Shown one piece after another: positions 30,804 through 40,677 of a DNA stretch of 58,960 bases. The translations under genes were made by a program, and so were the position numbers. This DNA comes from Prevotella sp. (GTDB lineage: Bacteria; Bacteroidota; Bacteroidia; Bacteroidales; Bacteroidaceae), in assembly GCA_017474925.1 (NCBI GenBank), contig JAFVGN010000004.1, positions 1 to 58,960 on the forward strand, given 5' to 3'. Under the pieces are notes generated by a model that saw only the letters and a list, made by a program, of their open reading frames with translations, was not told where the DNA came from and did no database searches. Each line of letters starts with the position of its first letter. The stretch's first letter is position 1.

Positions 30804-32396
30804 ATGAAAAAGAATAATAAAAATACAACAGGAAGAAGTCTGAAAGTTATGATGAAGTGTCTGCTGTGCGCAGTATTCTTCACTCTTCACTCTTCTCTCT
30901 TCACTTCCTGTCAGGACCACGACCTTCCCAGTTCAGGAACCATGCAGGTAGACAGTCCCGACGTTTCACAGATCACGGGTACACCCAGTGGTGTAAACAA
31001 TTACGACTATACAATTACATGGCCCCAAAGCACCCAGGGTGCTGTCATGCAAGTAGCCGTCTATAAGAACGGGTCGCAGATGCAGGCACTCACACCCTGT
31101 CCAGGCAACAACTTCACACTGAAGAATCTTGAGACCAACCAGCTCTACGAGTTTCTCTTCAAATATGCCACCGATGATGCTCTCTCCAATGGCGTCATGA
31201 CCAGTTACACCCGTCTCGGTGCTACGGCTGTCAGCGACATCAAGATGGAGCAAATTGACCTGAGCGATGACGAGCACGACCTTCAGATTACATGGAAAGG
31301 CAGTGCTGATGCCACGTCGTACATCCTGACGCTGGTCAATGGTGACGGTAGCCGCATAGTCAACGAGACTGTTAACAACACGTCCTACCTGCTGAAGAAT
31401 GTCAATATGAAGGAGCGTTGGGAGGCTACCATCATAGCCCAAAACAACGAAGGCAAAGCCCTACCCGTCCACGCCTCAGCCAAGATTGGCGGCAAGATTC
31501 CCGCCTTCTTGTCTGAATACCCCACCCCCGAGGAACTTGTTGCCAACGGCGACGACGACGAGGCCAGCGCCTGGCTGTGGTTCCACGAGAACTACCCCAA
31601 GGGCGAATACATCTATTTCGGCAACATCAGCACCGTGGAAGACATTGCAGACTACCGCATGCTCTTCTGGCTTCGTGACATCGAGACCGGCAACGTCGAC
31701 GACGTATGGGCATTCTCCGACGTCGCCAAGAATGCTGCACCCTGCATCGAGCAGTATGTCAAGAACGGCGGCAACCTGCTGCTCTGGCAACATGCCGTGC
31801 CCTATATCGGCACCATCAACCGCCTGCCCACCGCCCTGCTGCGCAGCGTCGGCAACTCCATCAACTGCGGACCCGGCGGCTACAATCCCGACGTGTGGAA
31901 GATGGGCGTATGCTGCAACACCGGTTCCTTCTACAAGGACTTCAGCACCCACGCCATCTATGCCGACATGCCCGTCGAGAAGCTCAGCGACACCTGCCCC
32001 GCAGGCATCGCCATGAAGGGCAAGGGCTGGACCGAGGACCACAACTGCCTGTTCTTCGACATCCCCGCACAGCTCACCGGTCTCGACAACAAGTCCGAGG
32101 AGTGCTACAAGAGCCTTACCGACGACTACGGCATCTGGCCGTTAGGCACCTGGGACTCGCAGGTGGAATATGTCTCCCAGCTCAACGTGTGGGAGGCCAA
32201 GGGCGCCCCGCTGGCTCCCGAAGGCTACCAGAAGGGTTGCGGCACCGTACTGTGCATCGGCAATGGCGGCTGCGAGTTCTCCATGAAGAACGATGACGGC
32301 ACGCCCGACAAGAGCGCCAGCCCCAAGAACAACTCCTGCCAGCCCAACATCCTGAAACTGGCCGCCAACAGCATACAATACCTCATGTCCGTCTGA
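30804..32396 (+). CDS. surface glycan-binding lipoprotein with fibronectin-like and DUF4960-like domains
   Basis: A 530-aa lipoprotein whose signal region (GRSLKVMMKC...SSLFTSC) closely matches that of the SusD before it. Two Ig/fibronectin-type III-like domains (about residues 50-130 and 138-225; TITWPQSTQGAVMQVAVYKN, LQITWKGSADATSYILTLVN) precede a C-terminal alpha/beta region (about 235-530) with WLWFHENYPKGEYIYFG, YVKNGGNLLLWQHAVPYI and NNSCQPNILKLAANSIQYL. This resembles the DUF4960 protein in the SusE position of fructan loci. It probably binds fructan at the cell surface. No catalytic triad is evident. It is the last gene before a strong terminator. Confidence 0.78.
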   Translation: MKKNNKNTTGRSLKVMMKCLLCAVFFTLHSSLFTSCQDHDLPSSGTMQVDSPDVSQITGTPSGVNNYDYTITWPQSTQGAVMQVAVYKNGSQMQALTPCPGNNFTLKNLETNQLYEFLFKYATDDALSNGVMTSYTRLGATAVSDIKMEQIDLSDDEHDLQITWKGSADATSYILTLVNGDGSRIVNETVNNTSYLLKNVNMKERWEATIIAQNNEGKALPVHASAKIGGKIPAFLSEYPTPEELVANGDDDEASAWLWFHENYPKGEYIYFGNISTVEDIADYRMLFWLRDIETGNVDDVWAFSDVAKNAAPCIEQYVKNGGNLLLWQHAVPYIGTINRLPTALLRSVGNSINCGPGGYNPDVWKMGVCCNTGSFYKDFSTHAIYADMPVEKLSDTCPAGIAMKGKGWTEDHNCLFFDIPAQLTGLDNKSEECYKSLTDDYGIWPLGTWDSQVEYVSQLNVWEAKGAPLAPEGYQKGCGTVLCIGNGGCEFSMKNDDGTPDKSASPKNNSCQPNILKLAANSIQYLMSV

Positions 32397-32452
32397 GCAA
32401 CAGCAGATGCTTCATGCATAGTTAGTTAAAGTTAGTAGTTTATTTTTGACGG

Positions 32453-32491
32453 TCCGCCCGGTGACGTGAACAAACGCCGGGCGGATTTTTT
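32453..32491 (+). terminator. terminator of the first susCD operon
   Basis: TCCGCCCGG at 32453-32461 pairs with CCGGGCGGA at 32477-32485, followed by six T. Confidence 0.9.
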
Positions 32492-32547
32492 AGTCTCCCC
32501 CTGCTGCCCTTCTGCCACCATGACATCCAAAAAAACACCAATATTAT

Positions 32548-32578
32548 TTTGCCGTTTTTACTTTTCTTCGTAACTTTG
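32548..32578 (+). promoter_or_regulatory. promoter of the second membrane regulator
   Basis: TTTG at 32548-32551 and TAACTTTG at 32571-32578 are spaced by 19 bp, a full constitutive-type Bacteroidetes promoter. The ATG at 32609 is 30 bp further. Confidence 0.72.
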
Positions 32579-32608
32579 CACACTGTCTTTACTAAGCAAC
32601 ACGACAAG

Positions 32609-34219
32609 ATGAGAAACAGCGTCACATACCTTATTATATTTATACTCACACTGCTGACTTCGTGCTCAGAGGCAGAGAAAACTTACAGAATCGGTGTGGC
32701 ACAATGTTCCAAAGGCCCGTGGCGCGAAAAGGTGAACCAGGAAATGCTGGCAGCCCAGCATCTGTATGAACACGATGTCAAGGTGGATATAGCCAACTCG
32801 TTTGACGAGCCTGAGTGGCAGGCCCGCCAGATTGACAGTTTGGCACAAACCGGCATCGACCTGCTGGTGGTAGCCCCCTACGAAGACATACAGCCCATCA
32901 ACGATGCCATAGCACGGGTGCTGAAAGCCGGCATCCCAGTGGTCAGCTTCGACCGCAAGACCAGTGCCGACTATACCGCCTTCATCGGTGGCAACAACGT
33001 CGAGGCCGGCCTGATAGTGGGACAATACATTGCTTCGATTGTCAGAGGCAAGCTACTAGTGTCGGAAAATCCCGTACCCCATGGCGTACGGGCTAAAAAG
33101 CCCCTGGTCATGGAGATTACCGGACTGCTAAGCAGCACACCTGCCCTTGAGCGCCACCTTGGTTTCGCAAAAGCCATGGACGAACTGCCCGAAGTGGAAT
33201 ACATCTGCCGCAAAAGCGACTGGTCGAGCGACGCATCCTGCAGAATCGCAACACAACTGATAGACTCGCTGCGACGGCATGACCCCGCACAGCTGGACCG
33301 CACCTTCGTATTCTGCCATAACGACGGCATGGCAACAGGCGTCTACAAGGCTGTAGTCGAGCAGAATGTAGAGGGGCGTATCAAGATCCTCGGCATTGAC
33401 GGCATGCCCGGCGAGGGATTGGAGTACGTCAAGTTCGGACACCAGATAGGCACCTACTACTATCCTACCCATGGCGAGAAGATAGTCAGGCTGGCTCTTG
33501 ACATACTGACAGGAAAACCATATGAACGCGAGAATCCCATGCTGGGCTTTGTCGTCACACCCGATAATGTAGATCTGGTAACAACCGAGTCTATAGAGCT
33601 AATGCGGCAAAACGAGCATATGGTGACCATACACGACAAGCTCGAAGCCTATTTCGGCCTCTACAACACCCAGCACAAGGTCCTCATTGGCAGTTTTGTG
33701 TGCATCGTGCTGCTCGTCATTGCCGTCGTCATGATATGGCGAGCCTATTTACAGACACAGAAAGCTATCAGAAAACGGCAGGAACTGAACGTGGAAGAGA
33801 TACTTTTCTATACCAATTCCGACAGCCGCACACTGCGTAAGGTCTTCGAGACACCGCAAGAGGAAATGCCCAAACCCCGTTCTCAGGATACCATTTTTGC
33901 AGAAACCCTGAACGAATCAATCCGCCAGAACATGTCAAACCCAAACCTTAAAATGGACGATCTTGGCGAGACGGTGGGTTTGAGCCGCGTGCAGCTATAT
34001 AGGAAAGTAAAGGCCATCACCGGGCTTACACCCGTAGAATTGCTTCGCCAGATGCGCCTGCAACAAGGCTACATCCTTCTGACAACTACCAACAAGACTG
34101 TTCAGGAGATTGCCTTTGAGGTGGGATTCAGAACACCGGGCTATTTTTCCAAGTGTTTCCGTCAGCAATATGGCAAATACCCAATGGAACTGAGGGATTC
34201 AACAAATATGACTTTGTAG
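32609..34219 (+). CDS. membrane-spanning one-component regulator: periplasmic sugar-binding domain, TM helix, AraC-type DNA-binding domain
   Basis: A 536-aa paralogue of the regulator at 23995. Signal with lipobox-like LLTSC, then a periplasmic-binding-protein domain (YRIGVAQCSKGPWREK, LLVVAPYEDIQPINDAIARV, CHNDGMATGVYKAVVEQ, ILGIDGMPGEG), a TM helix at about residues 365-387 (GSFVCIVLLVIAVVMIW), a short linker, and an AraC HTH domain (about 440-536, with DDLGETVGLSRVQLYRKVK and IAFEVGFRTPGYFSKCFRQQYG). No kinase or receiver domain. The recognition-helix segment SRVQLYRKVK is identical in both paralogues, so they may bind similar sites. It stands directly before the second susC with its own promoter. 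ATG 32609 gives a signal sequence right after the promoter. Confidence 0.86.
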   Translation: MRNSVTYLIIFILTLLTSCSEAEKTYRIGVAQCSKGPWREKVNQEMLAAQHLYEHDVKVDIANSFDEPEWQARQIDSLAQTGIDLLVVAPYEDIQPINDAIARVLKAGIPVVSFDRKTSADYTAFIGGNNVEAGLIVGQYIASIVRGKLLVSENPVPHGVRAKKPLVMEITGLLSSTPALERHLGFAKAMDELPEVEYICRKSDWSSDASCRIATQLIDSLRRHDPAQLDRTFVFCHNDGMATGVYKAVVEQNVEGRIKILGIDGMPGEGLEYVKFGHQIGTYYYPTHGEKIVRLALDILTGKPYERENPMLGFVVTPDNVDLVTTESIELMRQNEHMVTIHDKLEAYFGLYNTQHKVLIGSFVCIVLLVIAVVMIWRAYLQTQKAIRKRQELNVEEILFYTNSDSRTLRKVFETPQEEMPKPRSQDTIFAETLNESIRQNMSNPNLKMDDLGETVGLSRVQLYRKVKAITGLTPVELLRQMRLQQGYILLTTTNKTVQEIAFEVGFRTPGYFSKCFRQQYGKYPMELRDSTNMTL

Positions 34220-34237
34220 TCAACAACTGTTGCGTGA

Positions 34238-34300
34238 AACATATTTTCTATTTTGCGAACGATAATTGATAGTAGATTACCTTTCGCTTTTTTAATTTTG
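34238..34300 (+). promoter_or_regulatory. candidate operator plus -7 box upstream of second susC
   Basis: AACATATTTT at 34238-34247, a 9-bp spacer and GAACGATA at 34257-34264. The -7 box TAATTTTG at 34293-34300 is again 36 bp from the G of GAACG. There is no -33 TTTG. The identity of half-sites, spacer length and distance to the first susC region argues for a shared regulator. Confidence 0.62.
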
Positions 34301-34341
34301 CATCAGCTAATTTTGATTTAATAACTAAAAAACTGTATGCA

Positions 34342-37300
34342 ATGAAACAAGCGAAAAGATTGATTCTGAGTTTCCTGGTTCTACTGCTATGTACAATAAT
34401 GTACGCGCAACAGGAAATTACGGGAACCGTGTCTGACGACATGGGACCCGTCATTGGTGCAACGGTGATGGAGAAAGGCACCACCAACGGCACAGTGACC
34501 GACTTCGACGGTAACTTCAAGCTGAAGGTGGAAGCTGGCAAGACGCTGGTATTCTCCTACATTGGCTACAAGACCACAGAGCTGCCTGCCACTGACAACA
34601 TGAAAGTGACAATGCAAAGTGATGCCCAGGTCTTGAACGAAGTGGTAGTAACGGGTTACACCACCCAGCGCAAGGCAGATCTGACAGGTGCTATTTCGAC
34701 AGTTAATGTAGATGAAATAGCAAAACAAAATGAGAACAACCCGATGAAAGCCCTTCAGGGTCGCGTGCCAGGCATGAACATTCAGGCCGACGGTAACCCG
34801 AGCGGTGCTGCGACGGTTCGCATCCGTGGTGTGGGAACGCTGAATGACAACGACCCGCTCTACATCATCGACGGTGTGCCCACGAAGGCTGGTATGCACG
34901 AACTGAACGGTAACGACATTGAGAGCATCCAGGTGCTGAAGGATGCCGCTTCAGCCTCTATCTATGGTAGCCGCGCCGCCAACGGTGTCATCATCATCAC
35001 CACCAAGAAGGGTAAGGATGGTAAGGTAAAGGTGAACTTCGACGGTAGTGTCGCTGCCTCGTTCTATATCAACAAGATAGAGACGATGAACGCCAGCGAG
35101 TGGGGCCGCGCCTTCTGGCAGGCTAACATCAACGACGGTCTTAACCCCAACAACAATAATGTTGGCTACAATTATGAATGGAGCTATGACAAGTTTGGTA
35201 ACCCGATGCTAAACCACATGACGATGAACATGTTCCTTGATGAGAACGCTTCTGTACGTACCGGTGATACCGACTGGTTTAAAGAGATCACCCGCACGGG
35301 TGTCGTTCAGCAGTATAACCTGTCAGTAAGCAATGGCTCTGAAAAAAGCAATTCATTCTTCAGCGTCGGCTACTATGACAACCAAGGCACCATTAAGGAT
35401 ACGTGGTTCAACCGTCTCTCTGCCCGTGCCAACAACGACTTCAAGCTATTTGACGGAGCTGTCACCATCGGCGAGAACTTCACCATCAACCGTACCAAGG
35501 GTGTGGATGCTCCCGGTGGTGTTCTAGAGCACGCTTTGGAGTTCAACCCCAACTTTCCCATCTATGCAGAGAACGGCAAATATGCTCAAGCCCTGGGTGC
35601 CTACAGCGAGCGCGAGAACCCGCTGAGTATGATTGCAAACTCAAAAGATAACGAATATACACAATGGCGTTCGTTTGGCGATATACACCTGAGCGTCACA
35701 CCGTTCAAGAACTTCATGGTTCGCACCACCTTCGGTATGGACTACACGCAGAAGGCGCAACGTTTCTTCACCTATCCCATTGAGAACGGTAAGGTACGCC
35801 GTACCGACTCTGAATCAGAGAGCAAGCAGGAACATTGGATGCGCTGGATGTGGAACGCCATCGCAACGTACAATCTGGAGATTGGAAAACACCGTGGTGA
35901 CGCGATGGTAGGTATGGAGCTGAACCGTCAGGACTATACGTGGGATAGTGCCAAGCGCTACGAATATGCCATTCTAAACACTGACTATATGTGGCCATCG
36001 GCAGGTTCTGGACGCCAATTGGCAGAGGGTTCAGGAGATGGTTTCAGTCTCGTATCGTTCTTTGGCAAGGTGAACTACACCTATGACGACAAGTATCTGG
36101 CATCTGTTACTATCCGTCGCGACGGATCGAGCCGTTTCGGTTCTAATAACCAGTATGGTACCTTCCCGTCAATCAGTGCTGGATGGCGAATTTCACAAGA
36201 AAAATTCATGGAGAAGCTTACATGGCTCGATAACCTGAAGTTGCGCTACTCTTGGGGACAGACCGGTAATCAGGAAATTTCGAACACCGCTCGATATACT
36301 CTCTATAAATCAGTGGTATCTACAGGCCTTTGGGGCAGTGGTCAGGCAGGCACGTCATACGACATAACAGGCAATAATGGAGGTTACGATCTCGACAATG
36401 GCTTCGTACGTACCCAACGTGGCAATGAGGACATCAAGTGGGAGACAACCACTCAGAACAATATCGGTATCGACTTCGCCATTTTGAGGAACGAGGTCTA
36501 TGGATCATTCGACTGGTATAACAAGAATACAACCGACATTCTTCTCTTCATGGAGGGTATAGCCACTATGGGTGAAGGGTCTGGTCAGTGGACGAATGCA
36601 GGTGAGGTAAAGAACACAGGATGGGAGTTCAGCATAGGTTATCGTCATTCCCTGCTCAATGGTTTTTCATGGGACATCAACGGAAACATCAGTAAATACA
36701 ATAACAAGGTCGTAAAGTTGCCTGATACGGTTGCTGCCAATGGAAAATATGGTGGTAATGGTGTGAAAAGCGTGGTTGGTCATGCGATGTTCTCACAGGT
36801 GGGATATATCGCCGACGGCATCTTCAAGAGCCAGGACGAGATTGACAACCATGCCATACAAGAAGGGGCTGGTCTTGGACGCATTCGATACAAGGACTTG
36901 AACGGTGACGGTAAGATTACGGAAGACGATCAGGACTGGATCTACGATCCCACTCCAGATTTCACATGGGGTCTGAACATCTACCTGCAATACAAGAATT
37001 TCGACCTTACCATGTTCTGGCAAGGTGTACAAGGAGTCGATGTTGACTGTCGTGGTTTTAAATCACAGACTGACTTCTGGGCAAACTCAGCCATCAACGT
37101 ACCTTATCTGAATAAGGGTGTCCGGGTCCTCGATGCGTGGAGTCCTACAAATCCTGACAGCGACATCCCAGCACTGACCACTAGCGACACAAACAACGAA
37201 GGTCGCCTGTCTTCTTACTACATCGAGAACGGTTCGTATGCCAAGCTCCGCACCATTCAGCTAGGCTACAACATGCCAAAGAGTATCACGGAAAAGCTTC

Positions 37301-37446
37301 GCATGGACCGCATCCGCCTCTATGTATCGGCTCAGAACCTGGTGACCATCAAAAGCAGCACGTTCACAGGTGCAGACCCAGAGAACCCAGGATTCAACTA
37401 TCCTATACCTCTTAACCTTACATTCGGTGTGAATGTCGGATTTTAA
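34342..37446 (+). CDS. SusC/RagA-type TonB-linked outer-membrane transporter (second fructan operon)
   Basis: A 1034-aa intact SusC. Signal peptide (MKQAKRLILSFLVLLLCTIMYA), carboxypeptidase-regulatory-like domain (residues about 25-100), TonB-box/plug (NEVVVTGYTTQRKADLTGAI, LYIIDGVPTKAG, VLKDAASASIYGSRAANGVIIITTKKGK) and barrel ending LTFGVNVGF. It imports oligosaccharides, by context fructans, across the outer membrane with its SusD partner 35 bp downstream. The first ~310 bp are nearly the same as in the first susC, after which the two proteins diverge strongly, so the pair likely differ in substrate while sharing a homogenised N-terminal domain. Confidence 0.95.
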   Translation: MKQAKRLILSFLVLLLCTIMYAQQEITGTVSDDMGPVIGATVMEKGTTNGTVTDFDGNFKLKVEAGKTLVFSYIGYKTTELPATDNMKVTMQSDAQVLNEVVVTGYTTQRKADLTGAISTVNVDEIAKQNENNPMKALQGRVPGMNIQADGNPSGAATVRIRGVGTLNDNDPLYIIDGVPTKAGMHELNGNDIESIQVLKDAASASIYGSRAANGVIIITTKKGKDGKVKVNFDGSVAASFYINKIETMNASEWGRAFWQANINDGLNPNNNNVGYNYEWSYDKFGNPMLNHMTMNMFLDENASVRTGDTDWFKEITRTGVVQQYNLSVSNGSEKSNSFFSVGYYDNQGTIKDTWFNRLSARANNDFKLFDGAVTIGENFTINRTKGVDAPGGVLEHALEFNPNFPIYAENGKYAQALGAYSERENPLSMIANSKDNEYTQWRSFGDIHLSVTPFKNFMVRTTFGMDYTQKAQRFFTYPIENGKVRRTDSESESKQEHWMRWMWNAIATYNLEIGKHRGDAMVGMELNRQDYTWDSAKRYEYAILNTDYMWPSAGSGRQLAEGSGDGFSLVSFFGKVNYTYDDKYLASVTIRRDGSSRFGSNNQYGTFPSISAGWRISQEKFMEKLTWLDNLKLRYSWGQTGNQEISNTARYTLYKSVVSTGLWGSGQAGTSYDITGNNGGYDLDNGFVRTQRGNEDIKWETTTQNNIGIDFAILRNEVYGSFDWYNKNTTDILLFMEGIATMGEGSGQWTNAGEVKNTGWEFSIGYRHSLLNGFSWDINGNISKYNNKVVKLPDTVAANGKYGGNGVKSVVGHAMFSQVGYIADGIFKSQDEIDNHAIQEGAGLGRIRYKDLNGDGKITEDDQDWIYDPTPDFTWGLNIYLQYKNFDLTMFWQGVQGVDVDCRGFKSQTDFWANSAINVPYLNKGVRVLDAWSPTNPDSDIPALTTSDTNNEGRLSSYYIENGSYAKLRTIQLGYNMPKSITEKLRMDRIRLYVSAQNLVTIKSSTFTGADPENPGFNYPIPLNLTFGVNVGF

Positions 37447-37481
37447 AGCGAAGTAATAAACAAACTAAACGATTTCAAATT

Positions 37482-39221
37482 ATGAAGACAATATATAGAT
37501 TTTTCGGTGCCATCTGCATGAGTTGCAGTATGATGTCCTGCTCCCACTTCTTGGACGAGCAAGTGCCGCAGGCTACCTTGACTCAGGACGAAGTGAAACA
37601 GCCTGAGTATATAGACAACGTGCTTATCTCTGCCTATGCCGGTCTTCTGTCGTTCGAAGACATGAATGCATCGTTCTCACTCTGGAACTACGATACGCGT
37701 TCGGACGATGCCTATGTCGGCGGCAGTTCCTTCAGCGACGGTGAACCTTTCCACCGCCTTGAAAAGGGTGTTGGCGTGGCAACGGACGACTGGCCCTTCA
37801 ACTCTATTTGGGAAAAGCTGTACAAGTATCTTTCACGTGTCAGTCTTTCGCTCGACGTCCTCGCTAGCTCCGATCAAGAGAACGCCACGATCCAGCAGCG
37901 TACTGCCGAAATGAAGTTCCTGCGCGCCTATGGCCATTTCCAGTTGAAGCGCCTGTTTAAGAAGATTCCTTTCGTAAACAAGCTGAACATGACGGAGGAG
38001 GACTATATGAATCTCTCGAACACCGAGTATACCAACGACGAGGGGTGGCAGCAGATTATCAACGACCTTGAGGATGCATACAACGTCCTTCCTGTGACAC
38101 AGGCAGAAAAAGGCCGTCCCACCAAGGCTGCCTGTGCGGCATTCCTGGCTAAGGTGTACCTCTATAAAGCCTACCATCAGGACGATGCGAACAGCAATCA
38201 GGTTACATCCGTCAATACAGAAGAACTGTCGAAAGTAGTGGAGTATACGAATGCCTCCATCTATAACGGCTATGGTTTGGAACCCGACCTTCATAGCAAC
38301 TTCCGTCCCGAAGAACAGTACGAGAATGGCAGGGAAAGCATTTGGGCCATCCAATACTCGAAGAACGACGGGACGGTTTATGGAAACCTGAACTTCTCGA
38401 ACCGTCTGATAGTCCCTTGCATTCCCAAGGTACACGACTCTGGATGTGACTTCTACAAACCCTCTCACAACCTCGTGAATGCCTATCGCACCAACAGCGA
38501 CGGTCTGCCTATGCTCGAAACGACGGCAGAAAAAGACTATACCGTGGGCAGTGGAGAGACGGTAGACCCGCGTCTGTTCATCGCCGTAGGTGTGCCTGGC
38601 ACTCCGTATATGTTCAACACAAGCTTTATGATAAACGAGACCAATGCTTGGAGCCGTTCAGGTGGCTTGTACGGCTACTACGTGTCGCTAAAGCAGAACG
38701 TTGACCCAGCGCTGACCGACATCTATCTCTTTTTGTGCGACTCACAGTGGGCAAGTTCTATGAACCGCATCGTGCTGCGCTATGCCGACGTGCTGCTGAT
38801 GCGTGCAGAGGCCCTGGCCCAGCTTGGACAAACCACAGAAGCCATCGCATTGGTGAATCAGGTACGCGACCGTGCAGCCGGTATGATGATCAATAGTATG
38901 GTAGCGAATTATCCCAATAAATATGGTGTACACTTTGCAGTTGGCAAATACAACGGAAGCTATAGCAAGGATGAGACCATGAAAATTGTCAAGATGGAGC
39001 GCCGTCTGGAGCTGGCAATGGAGAGCGAGCGTTTCTTCGACCTTGTGCGTTGGGGCGATGCAGCTAATGTGATCAACAAGTTCTACAGCACTGAGAGCGA
39101 AAAGATGAACTTCCTGGCTGGTTCGCAGTTCACTGCCAACAAGAACGAGTATCTTCCCATACCTAAGGAGCAGATTGCAGCCTCTAACGGACACTACTCG
39201 CAAAACTGCGGACAGTGGTAA
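37482..39221 (+). CDS. SusD/RagB-type surface nutrient-binding lipoprotein (second fructan operon)
   Basis: A 579-aa lipoprotein (MKTIYRFFGAICMSCSMMSC, lipobox MMSC). SusD pattern: DNVLISAYAGLLSFEDMN, RTAEMKFLRAYGHFQLKRLF, TKAACAAFLAKVYLYKAY, VLRYADVLLMRAEALAQLGQ, MERRLELAMESERFFDLVRWG. It forms the lid of the intact SusC. Divergent from the SusD at 28935 in the middle regions, in line with a different ligand. The gap to the next gene is made of AT-rich AATTGA-type repeats. Confidence 0.94.
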   Translation: MKTIYRFFGAICMSCSMMSCSHFLDEQVPQATLTQDEVKQPEYIDNVLISAYAGLLSFEDMNASFSLWNYDTRSDDAYVGGSSFSDGEPFHRLEKGVGVATDDWPFNSIWEKLYKYLSRVSLSLDVLASSDQENATIQQRTAEMKFLRAYGHFQLKRLFKKIPFVNKLNMTEEDYMNLSNTEYTNDEGWQQIINDLEDAYNVLPVTQAEKGRPTKAACAAFLAKVYLYKAYHQDDANSNQVTSVNTEELSKVVEYTNASIYNGYGLEPDLHSNFRPEEQYENGRESIWAIQYSKNDGTVYGNLNFSNRLIVPCIPKVHDSGCDFYKPSHNLVNAYRTNSDGLPMLETTAEKDYTVGSGETVDPRLFIAVGVPGTPYMFNTSFMINETNAWSRSGGLYGYYVSLKQNVDPALTDIYLFLCDSQWASSMNRIVLRYADVLLMRAEALAQLGQTTEAIALVNQVRDRAAGMMINSMVANYPNKYGVHFAVGKYNGSYSKDETMKIVKMERRLELAMESERFFDLVRWGDAANVINKFYSTESEKMNFLAGSQFTANKNEYLPIPKEQIAASNGHYSQNCGQW

Positions 39222-39269
39222 AAAATGAAGAATTGGAAATTGAGAATTGAAAATTGAAAAATGAAAATT

Positions 39270-40664
39270 ATGAAAAAGATATATTGCATGATCATAGCAG
39301 CGTGCGCCATCTTCGGTCTTAGCGCCTGCAACAGCGACGACCATACAGGCAGCATCGATGTCAGCGGCTCCTGCCTTGTCGAGAAGTTCGTGCTCAATGG
39401 CCAGTACGAGGGTGTCATCAATACCGAGAAACGGTTGGTGAAGGTAAAAGTCCCCGTAGATTTCGACCAGAAGAGCGATATGGAGATAACCAGCTTAATG
39501 GTATCTCCCGGTGCCCAGAGCAATCTGAAAGTAGGCCAACATGTCAATTTCGATGCCGACCGCAATCTTCACATCACCAACGGTGACATCGTGATGGACT
39601 ATCAGGTGAGCGTCCGTAACGACGAGGCTTTGATGTCGCTCTTCATCCTCGAAGGCGTCAAGGGAGCCATCAACCAGGCAGACAAGACCGTCACTGTCGC
39701 TATCATGGCCAATAGCGGCATCGATCTCAGCAATGCCACTTTCGAGGTGGAATACAGCGAAGATGCAGTGTGCAGTCCTGCCAGTGGCACAAAGGGTAAC
39801 TTTACCGAACCATTCCAGATTACGCTTGCAGACAATACTGCCACTAATATCTACACGGTATATGTGACCCTGATAGCCAACCCCGTGGCCATTTTCGTCG
39901 GTGATGCCGAGAACATTGAACAGCTGAACGACGAGGAGAAAGCCGCCGCCAAGTGGCTGACCGGAAACATCCCCAATGCGGCATACGCTTCGTGGAGTGA
40001 TATTTCCAGCGGCAACATCAGCCTGGCTGAATGCAAGCTCATATTCTTCCACCGTCATTGTACAGCATACGGCAACTACAGCAGTTTTGCCAGTGCTGAG
40101 ACGGAAGCCATGACGGCTCTGGCCCGCATGAAGGATTTCTGGCAGAATGGCGGTGCATTCGTACTGGGACGTTCGGCCGTGAACTATGCTATTGCCTTGG
40201 GTGCTATGCCTGAGAATGTATATCCCAACAACTGCTGGGGCGGCGGTGGCGGCGAAGGCTCCGACAAGATGGGCGACGACCCCTGGCACTTCTTTGCCTA
40301 CGACGTGAGCTACCCGCTGTGGAAGGATCTGAAAATCTATCCTGGTGCTCCAGAGGATGCCGTCTACACGCTAGACAAGGACTATACCATCTGCAATACT
40401 ACATCCCAGTTTGCCCTTTGGGAGCCATACGTCAATGCTGAAGCTTTCGAGATGCTGTCTGGCGGACGTGCCTTGGCTCACGGCGGCGACGGTGCCATTG
40501 TGGCATGGGAGCTGAAGGCTGCCAACGGTGAGTTCGGCAAGGGTGGAGTCATCTGCTTTGGTTCAGGACTCTACGACTGGAATTCACCCACACCTTACGA
40601 ACCCTATTATCACGACAACATGGGTACTATCATGCTCAATGCATTCAATTATTTAACCAAATAA
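39270..40664 (+). CDS. surface glycan-binding lipoprotein, DUF4960-like (second fructan operon)
   Basis: A 464-aa lipoprotein (MKKIYCMIIAACAIFGLSAC, lipobox LSAC). Two small beta-sandwich repeats come first (about residues 30-105 and 106-195; VEKFVLNGQYEGVINTEKRL and SLFILEGVKGAINQADKTV), then a C-terminal alpha/beta domain (about 205-464) with AIFVGDAENIEQLNDEEKAA, LIFFHRHCTAYG, FWQNGGAFVLGRSAVNYAIA and GGVICFGSGLYDW. The last domain corresponds to the C-terminal region of the protein at 30804, so the two are analogous surface binders of the two operons. ATG 39261 nine bases upstream is an alternative start within repeat DNA. No enzyme motif is seen. Confidence 0.76.
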   Translation: MKKIYCMIIAACAIFGLSACNSDDHTGSIDVSGSCLVEKFVLNGQYEGVINTEKRLVKVKVPVDFDQKSDMEITSLMVSPGAQSNLKVGQHVNFDADRNLHITNGDIVMDYQVSVRNDEALMSLFILEGVKGAINQADKTVTVAIMANSGIDLSNATFEVEYSEDAVCSPASGTKGNFTEPFQITLADNTATNIYTVYVTLIANPVAIFVGDAENIEQLNDEEKAAAKWLTGNIPNAAYASWSDISSGNISLAECKLIFFHRHCTAYGNYSSFASAETEAMTALARMKDFWQNGGAFVLGRSAVNYAIALGAMPENVYPNNCWGGGGGEGSDKMGDDPWHFFAYDVSYPLWKDLKIYPGAPEDAVYTLDKDYTICNTTSQFALWEPYVNAEAFEMLSGGRALAHGGDGAIVAWELKAANGEFGKGGVICFGSGLYDWNSPTPYEPYYHDNMGTIMLNAFNYLTK

Positions 40665-40677
40665 AAAACAGGAAATT

